Positions 54,123-62,589 of a DNA stretch of 64,000 nucleotides are shown here, piece by piece (within the stretch, counting starts at the first letter, position 1; each line of letters begins with the position of its first letter). Position numbers and translations under genes: made by a program. This stretch comes from JBBDQZ01 sp040905705 (lineage in GTDB: Bacteria; Bacteroidota; Rhodothermia; Balneolales; Natronogracilivirgulaceae): positions 61,658-125,657 of the forward strand of contig JBBDQZ010000038.1 of NCBI GenBank assembly GCA_040905705.1, written 5' to 3'. Under the pieces are notes generated by a model. It made no database searches. It had not been told where the DNA came from and saw nothing but the letters and a program-made list of their open reading frames with translations.

Positions 54123-54169
54123 AATGGCAGAAATTGTATTTCAAAGTGCAATAATCTGCCATTTTTTTT
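54123..54169 (+). terminator. Rho-independent terminator after rpmE
   Basis: AATGGCAGA (54123-54131) pairs perfectly with TCTGCCATT (54155-54163), with an inner ATTG/CAAT pairing, and runs into eight T (54162-54169). This is the clearest intrinsic terminator in the window and closes the bL31 transcript. Confidence 0.85.
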
Positions 54170-54347
54170 GCGGCAGCGGAAGGCCGTCCATATAATGCAT
54201 TCGAATGTATGCCGCAGTACGGCACTCCACAGTCGATGCGGATATAGACTGGACACACTCCTGCCGGTAAAAACGTTATTATACACACCGGTTGTTCCAT
54301 TCAGAATATTGGTTGCCCTATAAGTAACAGTCATTGAATATTACAAA

Positions 54348-55031
54348 ATGGAATTAAAACTTCATCTATTCGAAGGACTAAATCCGTTTCAGGAAAACGC
54401 CTATCTTGTTTATCACGCTGATCAAAAACAGGTAAAAGAGAAAGAGCAATCGACGCATAAAGCGCATCTATTTGACCCAGGGTTCTCAAACGAGATGGAA
54501 TGGGATCAAATTTTGCGTGTTCTGGAAGCGAAGAATCTTGAAATTGAAGCGATAGTCCTTACCCATGGTCATGTAGATCACATAATGGGGCTACAGAAAG
54601 CCGTTCAATTGTTTGAAGCACCTGTGTATATGCACCGGGAGAGTTATGAATTTATTGAACAGTATCCGGAGCAGGCCATGATGTTCGGTTTCACTGCCGA
54701 ACCCATTGCAATTAAGCCTGAATATATTGAGGCCTCATTGAACCTGCAGCTTGGGTCATTTGAATACGATGCACGCTATACTCCCGGACATGCACCGGGA
54801 CACCTTTCTTTTTATCACAAACAGGGCAGTTGGGTTATCGCAGGGGATGCACTATTTGCCGGAAGTATTGGCAGGACGGATTTGTACGGAGGCGATTTCG
54901 AATTGCTTGAACAGAGTATCCGTAAAAAACTTTATATACTTCCGGATGAAACGACGGTTTGGCCCGGGCATGGCCCTTCTACTAATATCGGGCATGAAAA
55001 AAAAACCAACCCGTTTGTTCAGGGGAGATAA
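54348..55031 (+). CDS. GloB-like metallo-beta-lactamase-fold hydrolase
   Basis: The 227-residue cytosolic protein has the dinuclear metal site THGHVDH (about residues 71-77). Further ligands lie in TPGHAPGH, AGDALFAGSIGR and WPGHGPSTNIG. This set fits the glyoxalase II/hydroxyacylglutathione-hydrolase-like group common in Bacteroidota. Because this lineage probably uses bacillithiol (bshB1 in this window), the true thiol-ester substrate may be a bacillithiol conjugate (inference). Confidence 0.9.
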   Translation: MELKLHLFEGLNPFQENAYLVYHADQKQVKEKEQSTHKAHLFDPGFSNEMEWDQILRVLEAKNLEIEAIVLTHGHVDHIMGLQKAVQLFEAPVYMHRESYEFIEQYPEQAMMFGFTAEPIAIKPEYIEASLNLQLGSFEYDARYTPGHAPGHLSFYHKQGSWVIAGDALFAGSIGRTDLYGGDFELLEQSIRKKLYILPDETTVWPGHGPSTNIGHEKKTNPFVQGR

Positions 55032-55057
55032 AGTATAAATCTATTAATTCTGCAAAT

Positions 55058-55711
55058 TCATGAAGCCGGTTGCTGTCCCGTTGTTTTTTGTTCCATGAGG
55101 GTGCGCAGCCGTTCTATATCTTTTCGATAGGCGTCCGCTTTATTGGGCTTGATTTTCTGTAATTTTTCAAGTGTGCGGATTGCTTCCTCATACCGGTTTT
55201 GTTTTTCATAGATTTTCGCAAGGGTTTCCGAGACAATATCATTTACCAGTTTCGCATTTTCTCCGAGGTCACGATGGTCAATTGGATCCTTATTTTCAGA
55301 GATATCAATTTTCCTGTTTTCTTCTTTGGATAGTTGCTCAATCAGGTGGTCGAGATCAAGTGTATAGCCAGATTGAATCGCCGGTATTTCTTTATTGATT
55401 TTTTTATGATCGCGATCCATATCAAACGGTTTCCAGGCATTGAAATGATCCGGATGCACAAGAAAATAGTGAAGATATTCGAAGAACGGGCTCCCGGGAG
55501 CACTGCATTTTGCTTTTAAAGCGTAATGTATAGCCTGTTCCTGCTGATTATTTTTGTGATGTAACCAGGAAAGCAGGCAATATCCCACAGCATCCAGTCC
55601 CCGTTTATTCAGACAGGTTTTGAGATTCGCGATCCCCTTTTCCGGATCACTTTCGAATTGAGTAACATAGATACTCAAACTTCGGGGAATGTCAAATGGC
55701 AAGCCTTGCAT
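55058..55711 (-). CDS. TPR-containing protein of unknown function
   Basis: The 217-residue soluble protein has no signal peptide. A helical N-terminal half contains ISIYVTQF-like and HHKNNQQEQAIHYALKAKCSAPGS helices, and a clear TPR pair lies at the C-terminus (LAKIYEKQNRYEEAIRTLEKL, residues about 170-195). The C-terminal tail is short. It is downstream of lptE on the same strand, with 125 bp between. Comparable TPR proteins sit in this miaB-sigma54-lptE neighbourhood in related genomes, but the role is unknown. Confidence 0.78.
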   Translation of the reverse strand: MQGLPFDIPRSLSIYVTQFESDPEKGIANLKTCLNKRGLDAVGYCLLSWLHHKNNQQEQAIHYALKAKCSAPGSPFFEYLHYFLVHPDHFNAWKPFDMDRDHKKINKEIPAIQSGYTLDLDHLIEQLSKEENRKIDISENKDPIDHRDLGENAKLVNDIVSETLAKIYEKQNRYEEAIRTLEKLQKIKPNKADAYRKDIERLRTLMEQKTTGQQPAS

Positions 55712-55836
55712 GACCTTTTATATTTTATATTATGTCCAATATAGAAACCGCAGCAATTTTAGCAAATTAGAAAGTATGAATTCCTTTTGATCGAATCCGG
55801 AATTGGAACTTGTTAATACAATATAACCACATGAGT

Positions 55837-56352
55837 TTACCATCTTCCCATTGCATCTGTGAACATATTGTCTGCAATTTGGTTTAATGCCTCAGAGGCT
55901 GCCGTGTTTTCACCTTCGATTGGATCCTCATTCGGATCAAATTCAAAGGTTCCTGAAAAGCTTTTATCCCATTCGGGTTCCTCCATGCCGGTATATTGGT
56001 ACGATGCACGGACACTTATTTGTACGCGATTCAAAGCGGCCTGTTGATCTCCCGCCACACTGAATGGACGATTCGAGTAGGCCGTTATGGAACCTTGAAT
56101 CATTACATCGGCATTGTCAGGGGAATCTGTGAGGCTTAAACGTGACTGATTAACAAACCGGTTGATTAGAGCTTCATTAAGTTGATCGCTCAGATTGCCG
56201 AGTCCGCTCCCCGATTCATCTGGAAAGAAAGGAATATAAATGGTACGTATTTCAGAAGGGATGGTTACTCCGGTAAAACTGTATCGAAAACAATGTATTA
56301 ATCCGGTCATTGCAACCAGGATAATGAGGATGATGTTAGCTTTTTGCCTCAT
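55837..56352 (-). CDS. lptE: LptE family LPS-assembly protein
   Basis: LptE plugs the LptD barrel that inserts LPS in the outer membrane. The mature part fits the family (YSFTG, IPSEIRTIYIPFF, LSDQLNEALINRFVNQSRL, ADVMIQGSI). ATG 56352 has AGGG 8 nt upstream; ATGs at 56358 and 56379 are alternatives, and the longest overlaps the sigma-54 activator gene by 14 bp. The signal peptide ends ...GLIHC, so a lipobox cysteine is present, but His at -1 is unusual. The gene order is typical for Bacteroidota. Confidence 0.85.
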   Translation of the reverse strand: MRQKANIILIILVAMTGLIHCFRYSFTGVTIPSEIRTIYIPFFPDESGSGLGNLSDQLNEALINRFVNQSRLSLTDSPDNADVMIQGSITAYSNRPFSVAGDQQAALNRVQISVRASYQYTGMEEPEWDKSFSGTFEFDPNEDPIEGENTAASEALNQIADNMFTDAMGRW

Positions 56353-56365
56353 CTTCATATCCCTG

Positions 56366-57829
56366 TTATAATAGCTCATACTGATCTATTTTCCGATATA
56401 ATGTTCGTTCACTCATACCGAGTATTCGCGCTGCTTTTCTACGATTGCCATTATATTTATTCAGTGCCTGCCGAATCAGAAATTTTTCAACGTCTACCAG
56501 TGAAGGAAGCTCTTCTTTTCCAAACAATTCAACAGCGTTGCGCTGGTCTTCCGATAATTGAGCTCTTCCTGCCGATTCTTCATTTAGATCATGCAATCTA
56601 CCCGGTTTCCCGGTCATTTCATCACCGGGTACATCATCGAAGTCTATATCGGACAAGATCCCGGATTCGATACTGTTCCTTATGTCTTTATTTTCAATGG
56701 ATTGATCATTCAATTTTTCACGTTGACGCTCGAATTCCGTATCGCTCATATCCGGCATACCGGAATCTGTATCCTTGGATTCACTGGTGTCAGAATTTTC
56801 ATAATCCGATATACCGGTATTCGAACTTCCGGCCTCCGGCAGTGATCTTGGAGATCGGCCACTGCGGTAGGTATTGTATAGTAACGTACCCAGCATTTTT
56901 TTCAGATCATTCATATCACTTTTCATATCCAGTAATATGCGGTAAAGAAACTGTGTTTCATTACTTCGTGCGAATGAGTTCTTTGGCTCACCCTCATTGC
57001 TTTCAGTTTCAAAAAGCATGGGCAGGTTATCTGCAGAACCGAGCTTTTGTCGCCCTTTTAAATACTTTCTTAATACATCTTCATCAATAAATTGTGATTT
57101 TTCAAGTACTACCAGCTGTTCGGCAACATTTCTGAGTTCACGGATATTCCCAGGCCAGCGATAAGAAAGCAGCAGTTTCCGGGCTCCGTCAGACATTCCT
57201 CGAAAAACGGAATCATATTTTTGTGCCAGTTCGGAGACAAAACTGTGAAAAATCAGCAGAATATCTTCCCCCCGCTCACGCAGTGGCGGAATTCGAATGG
57301 TTACTGTATTGAGTCGGTAAAACAGATCTTCCCGGAAATCACCTGTTTCCACATTTTTCCACAGATCTTTGTTGGTTGCAGCAATGACGCGGACATCGGT
57401 AGTGCGAGCTTTGCTGGATCCGACCCGGAAGAACTCGCCGGTTTCGAGAATACGCAACAATTTGACCTGTACATTTTTAGGGGTGTCTGCAATCTCGTCA
57501 AGAAAAATGGAGCCACCATTTGCCTGTTCGAAATATCCCATACGGGATTCGTGTGCACCTGTGTAGGCTCCTTTTTCATGGCCGAACAGTTCACTTTCGA
57601 TAATGCCTTCGGGGATGGCTCCACAGTTGACAATCACCAGGGGTTTTGATTTTCTCAGACTCTGATCATGAATAGCCCGAGCTGTGATATCTTTTCCGAC
57701 ACCTGTTTCCCCATTCAAGAGTACAGTAATATCTGTAGGTGCCACCTGAAGCATCTTTTCGAGTGCGTTGCTGAAAACAGCCGACTCGCCAATCAATCCA
57801 TATTTTTTTTTAAGCTGGCTTTTATCCAC
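56366..57829 (-). CDS. Sigma-54-dependent transcriptional activator without an N-terminal sensor
   Basis: The 487-residue protein starts almost directly with the AAA+ domain: Walker A GETGVGKD (residues 40-47), the sigma-54 contact loop GAYTGA (87-92, usually GAFTGA), Walker B IFLDEI, and FREDLFYRLN. A long acidic, Ser/Asp/Glu-rich linker (about residues 270-430) leads to a Fis-type HTH (NRRKAARILGMSERTLYRKI). No receiver, GAF or PAS domain is present, so activity may depend on a partner or on expression level. It follows miaB by 14 bp. Confidence 0.93.
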   Translation of the reverse strand: MDKSQLKKKYGLIGESAVFSNALEKMLQVAPTDITVLLNGETGVGKDITARAIHDQSLRKSKPLVIVNCGAIPEGIIESELFGHEKGAYTGAHESRMGYFEQANGGSIFLDEIADTPKNVQVKLLRILETGEFFRVGSSKARTTDVRVIAATNKDLWKNVETGDFREDLFYRLNTVTIRIPPLRERGEDILLIFHSFVSELAQKYDSVFRGMSDGARKLLLSYRWPGNIRELRNVAEQLVVLEKSQFIDEDVLRKYLKGRQKLGSADNLPMLFETESNEGEPKNSFARSNETQFLYRILLDMKSDMNDLKKMLGTLLYNTYRSGRSPRSLPEAGSSNTGISDYENSDTSESKDTDSGMPDMSDTEFERQREKLNDQSIENKDIRNSIESGILSDIDFDDVPGDEMTGKPGRLHDLNEESAGRAQLSEDQRNAVELFGKEELPSLVDVEKFLIRQALNKYNGNRRKAARILGMSERTLYRKIDQYELL

Positions 57830-57843
57830 CGTCCTATTGATTA

Positions 57844-59205
57844 TTATCCGGTGACGGGTTCAGCAAAGTGTTCCAACAGGGAAACACGTCGAAGAGCGGT
57901 ACCTTTTAATGTTGCAGACGTGCTGTCTGTGATTTTCACCTCAACATAATCACCGGGTTTATACGACCCTTTATCTATAATAACCATTTTATTGGTGTCG
58001 GTGCGTCCGGAAAGTTGATCATCGGAACGTTTACTGGTTCCCTCAATCAGTACGATATGATTTTTTCCTATTTCTGATCGGTTGCGTTCTCCGGCTATCG
58101 TCTGCTGAAGTGCAATAATCTCGGCAAGACGTTGTTTTTTAACGTTCTCGGGAACATCATCCTTGAATTTTCGATGTGCGAGGGTCCGTTCGCGTTCGGA
58201 ATAGGCAAACATATAGGCCAGGTCGTAACCGACATGTTTCATAACAGCAAGTGTGTCCTGGTGTTGTGCTTCGGTTTCTCCACAGAATCCGGTGATGATA
58301 TCTGTTGACAGGGAGACCCCCGGAATGGTATCCCTCATTTTTTGAATCAGTTCCAGATACTCCTCCTGCGTATAGGTACGACGCATACGCTCCAGAATTT
58401 CATTATTACCGGATTGAATAGGTATATGAATATAATTGCAAATGTTATGCTGTTCGTGTATTACGGACAGGAATTCATCCGGGAAATCTTTCGGATGGGA
58501 AGTGGAGAAGCGAATGCGTATCTCCGGATCAATCACACTGCATAGATACATCAAGTCGGCAAAATTCCGACCATCATGGTGGTAGGAATTAACATTTTGT
58601 CCCAACAAGGTCACTTCCCGGTATCCCTGATCACTCAGCATTTTGAATTCATCAAGAACACTTTCGACCGGTCGGCTTCGCTCCCGGCCACGGGTAAACG
58701 GAACCACACAAAAAGAACACATATTGTCGCATCCACGCATGACCGAAACAAAAGCAGTAACCCCGTTCCCGGTGGTTCTGACAGGAGCGATATCTGCGTA
58801 AGTTTCTTCCTGGGATAATATGACATTGACCGCCTTGCGTCCGTCGTCGACTTCTAAAAGCAAGGCTGGAATTTCACGGTATGCGTCCGGCCCTACTACC
58901 AGATCCACCAGTTTTTCCTGTTCAAGAAACTTCTCCCGTACCCTTTCTGCCATGCATCCAAGCACGCCAACGGTCAAGTTTCCTTTTCGCTGTTTTTTCA
59001 GTTTACGAAAGTAGTGGAGACGGTTCCACACTTTTTGTTCTGCATTTTCCCTTATGGAGCACGTATTGATAAAGACCACAGAGGCGTTTTCGGGAGATTC
59101 TGTCGGAACCATGCCGCGCTCCATCATAATCGAGTTCACGATTTCGGAGTCGGCGAAATTCATCTGGCATCCATAGGTTTCGATATAAAATTTTTGTGCA
59201 GTCAA
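57844..59205 (-). CDS. miaB: tRNA-2-methylthio-N6-dimethylallyladenosine synthase
   Basis: MiaB is a radical-SAM enzyme that methylthiolates A37 in tRNAs reading U-starting codons. The N-terminal UPF0004 domain has cluster cysteines Cys13, Cys49 and Cys84. The radical-SAM motif is CDNMCSFC (Cys159, Cys163, Cys166), and a C-terminal TRAM domain closes the chain (KSDDQ-like, MVIIDKGSYKPGDYVEVKI). Length of 453 residues is normal. The order miaB, sigma-54 activator, lptE is shared by many Bacteroidota. Confidence 0.96.
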   Translation of the reverse strand: MTAQKFYIETYGCQMNFADSEIVNSIMMERGMVPTESPENASVVFINTCSIRENAEQKVWNRLHYFRKLKKQRKGNLTVGVLGCMAERVREKFLEQEKLVDLVVGPDAYREIPALLLEVDDGRKAVNVILSQEETYADIAPVRTTGNGVTAFVSVMRGCDNMCSFCVVPFTRGRERSRPVESVLDEFKMLSDQGYREVTLLGQNVNSYHHDGRNFADLMYLCSVIDPEIRIRFSTSHPKDFPDEFLSVIHEQHNICNYIHIPIQSGNNEILERMRRTYTQEEYLELIQKMRDTIPGVSLSTDIITGFCGETEAQHQDTLAVMKHVGYDLAYMFAYSERERTLAHRKFKDDVPENVKKQRLAEIIALQQTIAGERNRSEIGKNHIVLIEGTSKRSDDQLSGRTDTNKMVIIDKGSYKPGDYVEVKITDSTSATLKGTALRRVSLLEHFAEPVTG

Positions 59206-59352
59206 AACAAATCGATCATTAGTGTTATTCAGAAGTATTTGCGTTCTATACGAGAGCGATTATACCAACCATTACAGCTATTAAATTTTTGTAAACAGGC
59301 ATTTAAAACAGTATTCAATGATTGTTTTATATAAAAATCCGTTAATCATATT

Positions 59353-60003
59353 TCAAATGGTAGTCCTGGGCCAGGTTTCCGGATTTCTGCGCCATTCATT
59401 CAAAAACGCAAGATCACTTTTACGTATTTTATTCTTTTCCAGGGCTACGTCCAACAGTGTTTCATAGTCCGTCAACGAATAAAAGGGAATATTCTGATCA
59501 GCTATTTTTTTATTGGAAACATCAAATCCATAGGTAAAAATAGCAATAAGGGCTTGAACATCGGCTCCTACAAAATGTAGAGCTTCTACAACTGAAAGTG
59601 CCGATGTCCCGGTTGATATCAAATCCTCGATCACCACAGTTGACTCCCCTTTACGTACCCCGCCTTCTATCTGATTACCCATTCCGTAGGCTTTTGCCTT
59701 AGCACGCACATAAGCCATGGGTTTTTCAAGCCGTTCTGATACCCATGCCGCATGAGGTATGCCGGCTGTGGAGGTTCCTGTGATCACGTCCACATCTGAA
59801 AATTTTTCAGTGATCAACTCGGTGATCTTGTTGGCAATTTTGCTTCGTATCCGGGGAAAAAGAATAGTCAGTCTGTTGTCGCAATATATAGGTGAATTCC
59901 ATCCCGATGACCATACAAACGGGTTATCAGGACGTAACATGATTGCATTGATATCCAACAGATCACCTGCCAGCTCCCGTGAAAATTGTTTATCTGATAT
60001 CAT
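59353..60003 (-). CDS. pyrE: Orotate phosphoribosyltransferase
   Basis: PyrE joins orotate and PRPP to make OMP in pyrimidine synthesis. The 216-residue protein has the PRPP-binding loop VVIEDLISTGTSAL (residues about 123-136), the substrate segment FVWSSGWNSPIYCDNR (29-44) and ITGTSTAGIPHAAW (74-87). Length is normal. No other pyr gene is in the window. A 75-bp interval separates it from pgpA and 147 bp from miaB. Confidence 0.95.
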   Translation of the reverse strand: MISDKQFSRELAGDLLDINAIMLRPDNPFVWSSGWNSPIYCDNRLTILFPRIRSKIANKITELITEKFSDVDVITGTSTAGIPHAAWVSERLEKPMAYVRAKAKAYGMGNQIEGGVRKGESTVVIEDLISTGTSALSVVEALHFVGADVQALIAIFTYGFDVSNKKIADQNIPFYSLTDYETLLDVALEKNKIRKSDLAFLNEWRRNPETWPRTTI

Positions 60004-60078
60004 TTTTTCATTCAGGTCTGTGCTCTCCGGTTTTGTTTATGGCCTCTCTCAGCGCATATCAATACGTAACCAGAAATG

Positions 60079-60561
60079 TTATAAAACAACAAATATAACA
60101 ATTAACAAGCACATTTGTGCATACATTCCGGCTACGATATCATCAAGTAATACGCCCCAGCCTCCTTCGGTATTTTGAAGGGCACCTATTCCGAGCGGTT
60201 TGAGAATATCAAATAACCGGAAAAGGACGAATCCGGAAGCAAATACCAGTAAATTATATTCCCAATTAGAGTATAGTGGAATGAACAGGAAAACAATTGC
60301 CTGACCAGCTATTTCATCTGATATGCATTCCCTCGGATCTGGTCCGAGGGCGGTTTCCATTCCGGGAATAGCCAGCAGAGTGATCATGGTAAATAATAAT
60401 GCAACCAATAGTGGTCCGAAAAGAGGGTGAATATAAACGGAGGCCAGATAGATTATTGGAAGCGCAACAAGACTGCCCCACGTTCCTGGAAATTTGGGTA
60501 AATACCCGACATATAAAAAACTGCCAGTAAGTATTGACCAATTATGCGTTTTTTGAATCAC
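60079..60561 (-). CDS. pgpA: Phosphatidylglycerophosphatase A
   Basis: PgpA dephosphorylates phosphatidylglycerophosphate to phosphatidylglycerol. The 160-residue membrane protein has about four TM segments. Family signatures are YVGYLPKFPGTWGSL near the N-terminus, CISDEIAGQ in the middle and GGWGVLLDDIVAG near the end. The start overlaps the end of pgsA by 20 bp, so the two consecutive steps of PG synthesis are translationally coupled. Confidence 0.94.
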   Translation of the reverse strand: MIQKTHNWSILTGSFLYVGYLPKFPGTWGSLVALPIIYLASVYIHPLFGPLLVALLFTMITLLAIPGMETALGPDPRECISDEIAGQAIVFLFIPLYSNWEYNLLVFASGFVLFRLFDILKPLGIGALQNTEGGWGVLLDDIVAGMYAQMCLLIVIFVVL

Positions 60562-61135
60562 TTATAAAAAGTTTTCTGTTTAAAAAAAGATACTCCAATG
60601 CGGTGTAAACCGTAATGAGCATGACAATAATGAATAACCACCCTAATACTCCCGTCTCAAGTAACGAACGGCTTGCCTGACCGGCCACTCCGCCCGCCTT
60701 GATCAAGACACCGGTTAGCAGAACAATATAGAGAAATGACATTTGCACAAACGTTTTAATTTTGGCTGAATATCGGGTGATCATGGTTTTGCCGTTAGCA
60801 TCCGACCAAATACGCAACAGTGTAACGAAAATATCACGTAATATAATGATTACTATGATCCACCATGGGAATTGCAAGGGATCAATGAACGGTATGCATA
60901 TAAAACCGGCAATAGTCAGGGTTTTGTCAGCCAGCGGGTCCAGAAAAATTCCGAGGCTGGAGGAAACTTTGTATCTCCTTGCATAAAATCCGTCCAGATA
61001 ATCGGTCAAAGCAGCCAGAATGAAGACCGGAATACTTAAAGCGGCCCACCAAAATGCATCCTGTAGAAAGAGAAACACAAATAGTGGAGCTAAAAGCATA
61101 CGAAAAACACTTAATATATTCGGTACACGTTTCAC
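60542..61135 (-). CDS. pgsA: CDP-diacylglycerol-glycerol-3-phosphate 3-phosphatidyltransferase
   Basis: PgsA makes phosphatidylglycerophosphate from CDP-diacylglycerol and glycerol 3-phosphate. The 197-residue membrane protein has the complete CDP-alcohol phosphotransferase motif: Asp45, Asp48-Gly49, Ala52-Arg53, Gly62, Asp66 and Asp70. The N-terminus MKRVPNILSVFRMLLAP is typical. It precedes and overlaps pgpA. The start is divergent from cinA with 159 bp between, which should hold both promoters. Confidence 0.95.
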   Translation of the reverse strand: MKRVPNILSVFRMLLAPLFVFLFLQDAFWWAALSIPVFILAALTDYLDGFYARRYKVSSSLGIFLDPLADKTLTIAGFICIPFIDPLQFPWWIIVIIILRDIFVTLLRIWSDANGKTMITRYSAKIKTFVQMSFLYIVLLTGVLIKAGGVAGQASRSLLETGVLGWLFIIVMLITVYTALEYLFLNRKLFISDSKNA

Positions 61136-61294
61136 TTTGACAAAGATAAAAAAGTTGTACTACTCTAAAAGCAGAATTATTTCATTGCCGGAAGCCAAAT
61201 TACCATTCGTTTGAAACGGTATAAATCCTATTTTTAAAGCTATACATCGAACCGGTACCACCGGTGCGCAACAAGATCGTATTTTAAACAAAAC

Positions 61295-62587
61295 ATGTCT
61301 GTTCTCAACGCCTGTGTTCTAACGATAGGAGATGAGTTGCTTAATGGTGATGTGGTCAATACCAACTCATTGTGGCTGGGACAAAGACTCCGCTCGGCCG
61401 GATTGACTTGTACCTCCATGATCACGGTTTCCGATCGGAAAAGTGAGATCTTGCGGGTTTTACGATTTCTGTGGGATGACCACGATTTGATCGTGCTTAC
61501 CGGTGGATTAGGTCCTACCCACGACGATGTTACCAAATCGGCGTTATTGGAATTTTTTGATGATAAACCGAAGCGCAACGAAAAGGTTTTGAAGCACGTA
61601 TTGGCTTATTTTAAACGCAAAGGCCGTGATGCAACCGATGTGAACCGGCAACAGGCGGATGTCCCGTCCAAAGCGCGTATATTATTCAATGAGCTGGGGA
61701 CAGCTCCCGGAATATTGATGGAACAGATGGGGAAAATACTGGTTGCTTTGCCGGGAGTACCATATGAAATGCGATATATTACCGAAAAACGACTGATTCC
61801 GGAGATTGAAAAAAGATGGCATGAATCCGAACGGCGAATTCAGCAGCACTATTTTAGGACGACTGGTATAGGGGAGAGTGAGCTGAGTGATCGCATTATT
61901 AAGAACCAGCATCATCGGATCCCGAAGACGGTAGATATCGCTTTTCTTCCACATCCTATGGGGGTTGATCTTCGGGTTACAGAAGTGGATGGTGAATCCG
62001 GTAACGGATTTAATGAATTGGTTGGATGGATCAGAAAAGCCGCCGGCGAATTTATTTTTTCTGAAAAATATAAAGAAACACTGGCGTGCCTTATTGTTAC
62101 CCTGCTTACAAAATATCAGAAAACGGTATCATTTGCTGAAAGCTGTACCGGTGGTTTTCTTTCCAATGCCATAACAGATATCCCCGGCAGCAGCAACTGT
62201 TTTCGGGGAGGGATTATTGCCTATGACAACCGGGTGAAAACAGAATTTACGGGTGTCGCTTCAGGAACGATTGAGCAACATGGAGCTGTAAGTGCAGCGG
62301 TTGCATTGGAGTTGGCGAAAAAGACAGGTGAAACTATGGAGACGGATTTTGCTGTCAGTACAACAGGTGTTGCAGGCCCCGGGGGTGGTTCGGAAGACAA
62401 GCCTGTAGGTACGGTCTGGATCGGATTCTGGTCCCGCTCAGGGCAACATTTTGCTTGCCGTTACCTGTTCTCAAGTGAACGGCTGATCAACAAGGAACGT
62501 TCATGTGCCGCCGGACTGGAAATCCTTCGCCGCCAAATATTGAATATCAAAGGCCTTCCAAATCACCCGGAGGTAGTGCGAACTTGA
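61295..62587 (+). CDS. cinA: CinA family protein (NMN amidohydrolase / competence-damage type)
   Basis: The 430-residue protein has the two usual halves. The N-terminal MoCF-biosynthesis-like (COG1058) domain shows TIGDELLNGDVVNTNS and VLTGGLGPTHDDVTK, linked to pyrophosphatase activity on ADP-ribose or NADH derivatives. The C-terminal domain shows FAESCTGGFLSNAITDIPG and TGVAGPGGGSEDKPVGTV, the nicotinamide-mononucleotide deamidase (PncC) signature. NAD-metabolite repair is the likely role. The next gene starts 2 bp after its stop. Confidence 0.94.
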   Translation: MSVLNACVLTIGDELLNGDVVNTNSLWLGQRLRSAGLTCTSMITVSDRKSEILRVLRFLWDDHDLIVLTGGLGPTHDDVTKSALLEFFDDKPKRNEKVLKHVLAYFKRKGRDATDVNRQQADVPSKARILFNELGTAPGILMEQMGKILVALPGVPYEMRYITEKRLIPEIEKRWHESERRIQQHYFRTTGIGESELSDRIIKNQHHRIPKTVDIAFLPHPMGVDLRVTEVDGESGNGFNELVGWIRKAAGEFIFSEKYKETLACLIVTLLTKYQKTVSFAESCTGGFLSNAITDIPGSSNCFRGGIIAYDNRVKTEFTGVASGTIEQHGAVSAAVALELAKKTGETMETDFAVSTTGVAGPGGGSEDKPVGTVWIGFWSRSGQHFACRYLFSSERLINKERSCAAGLEILRRQILNIKGLPNHPEVVRT

Positions 62588-62589
62588 AT

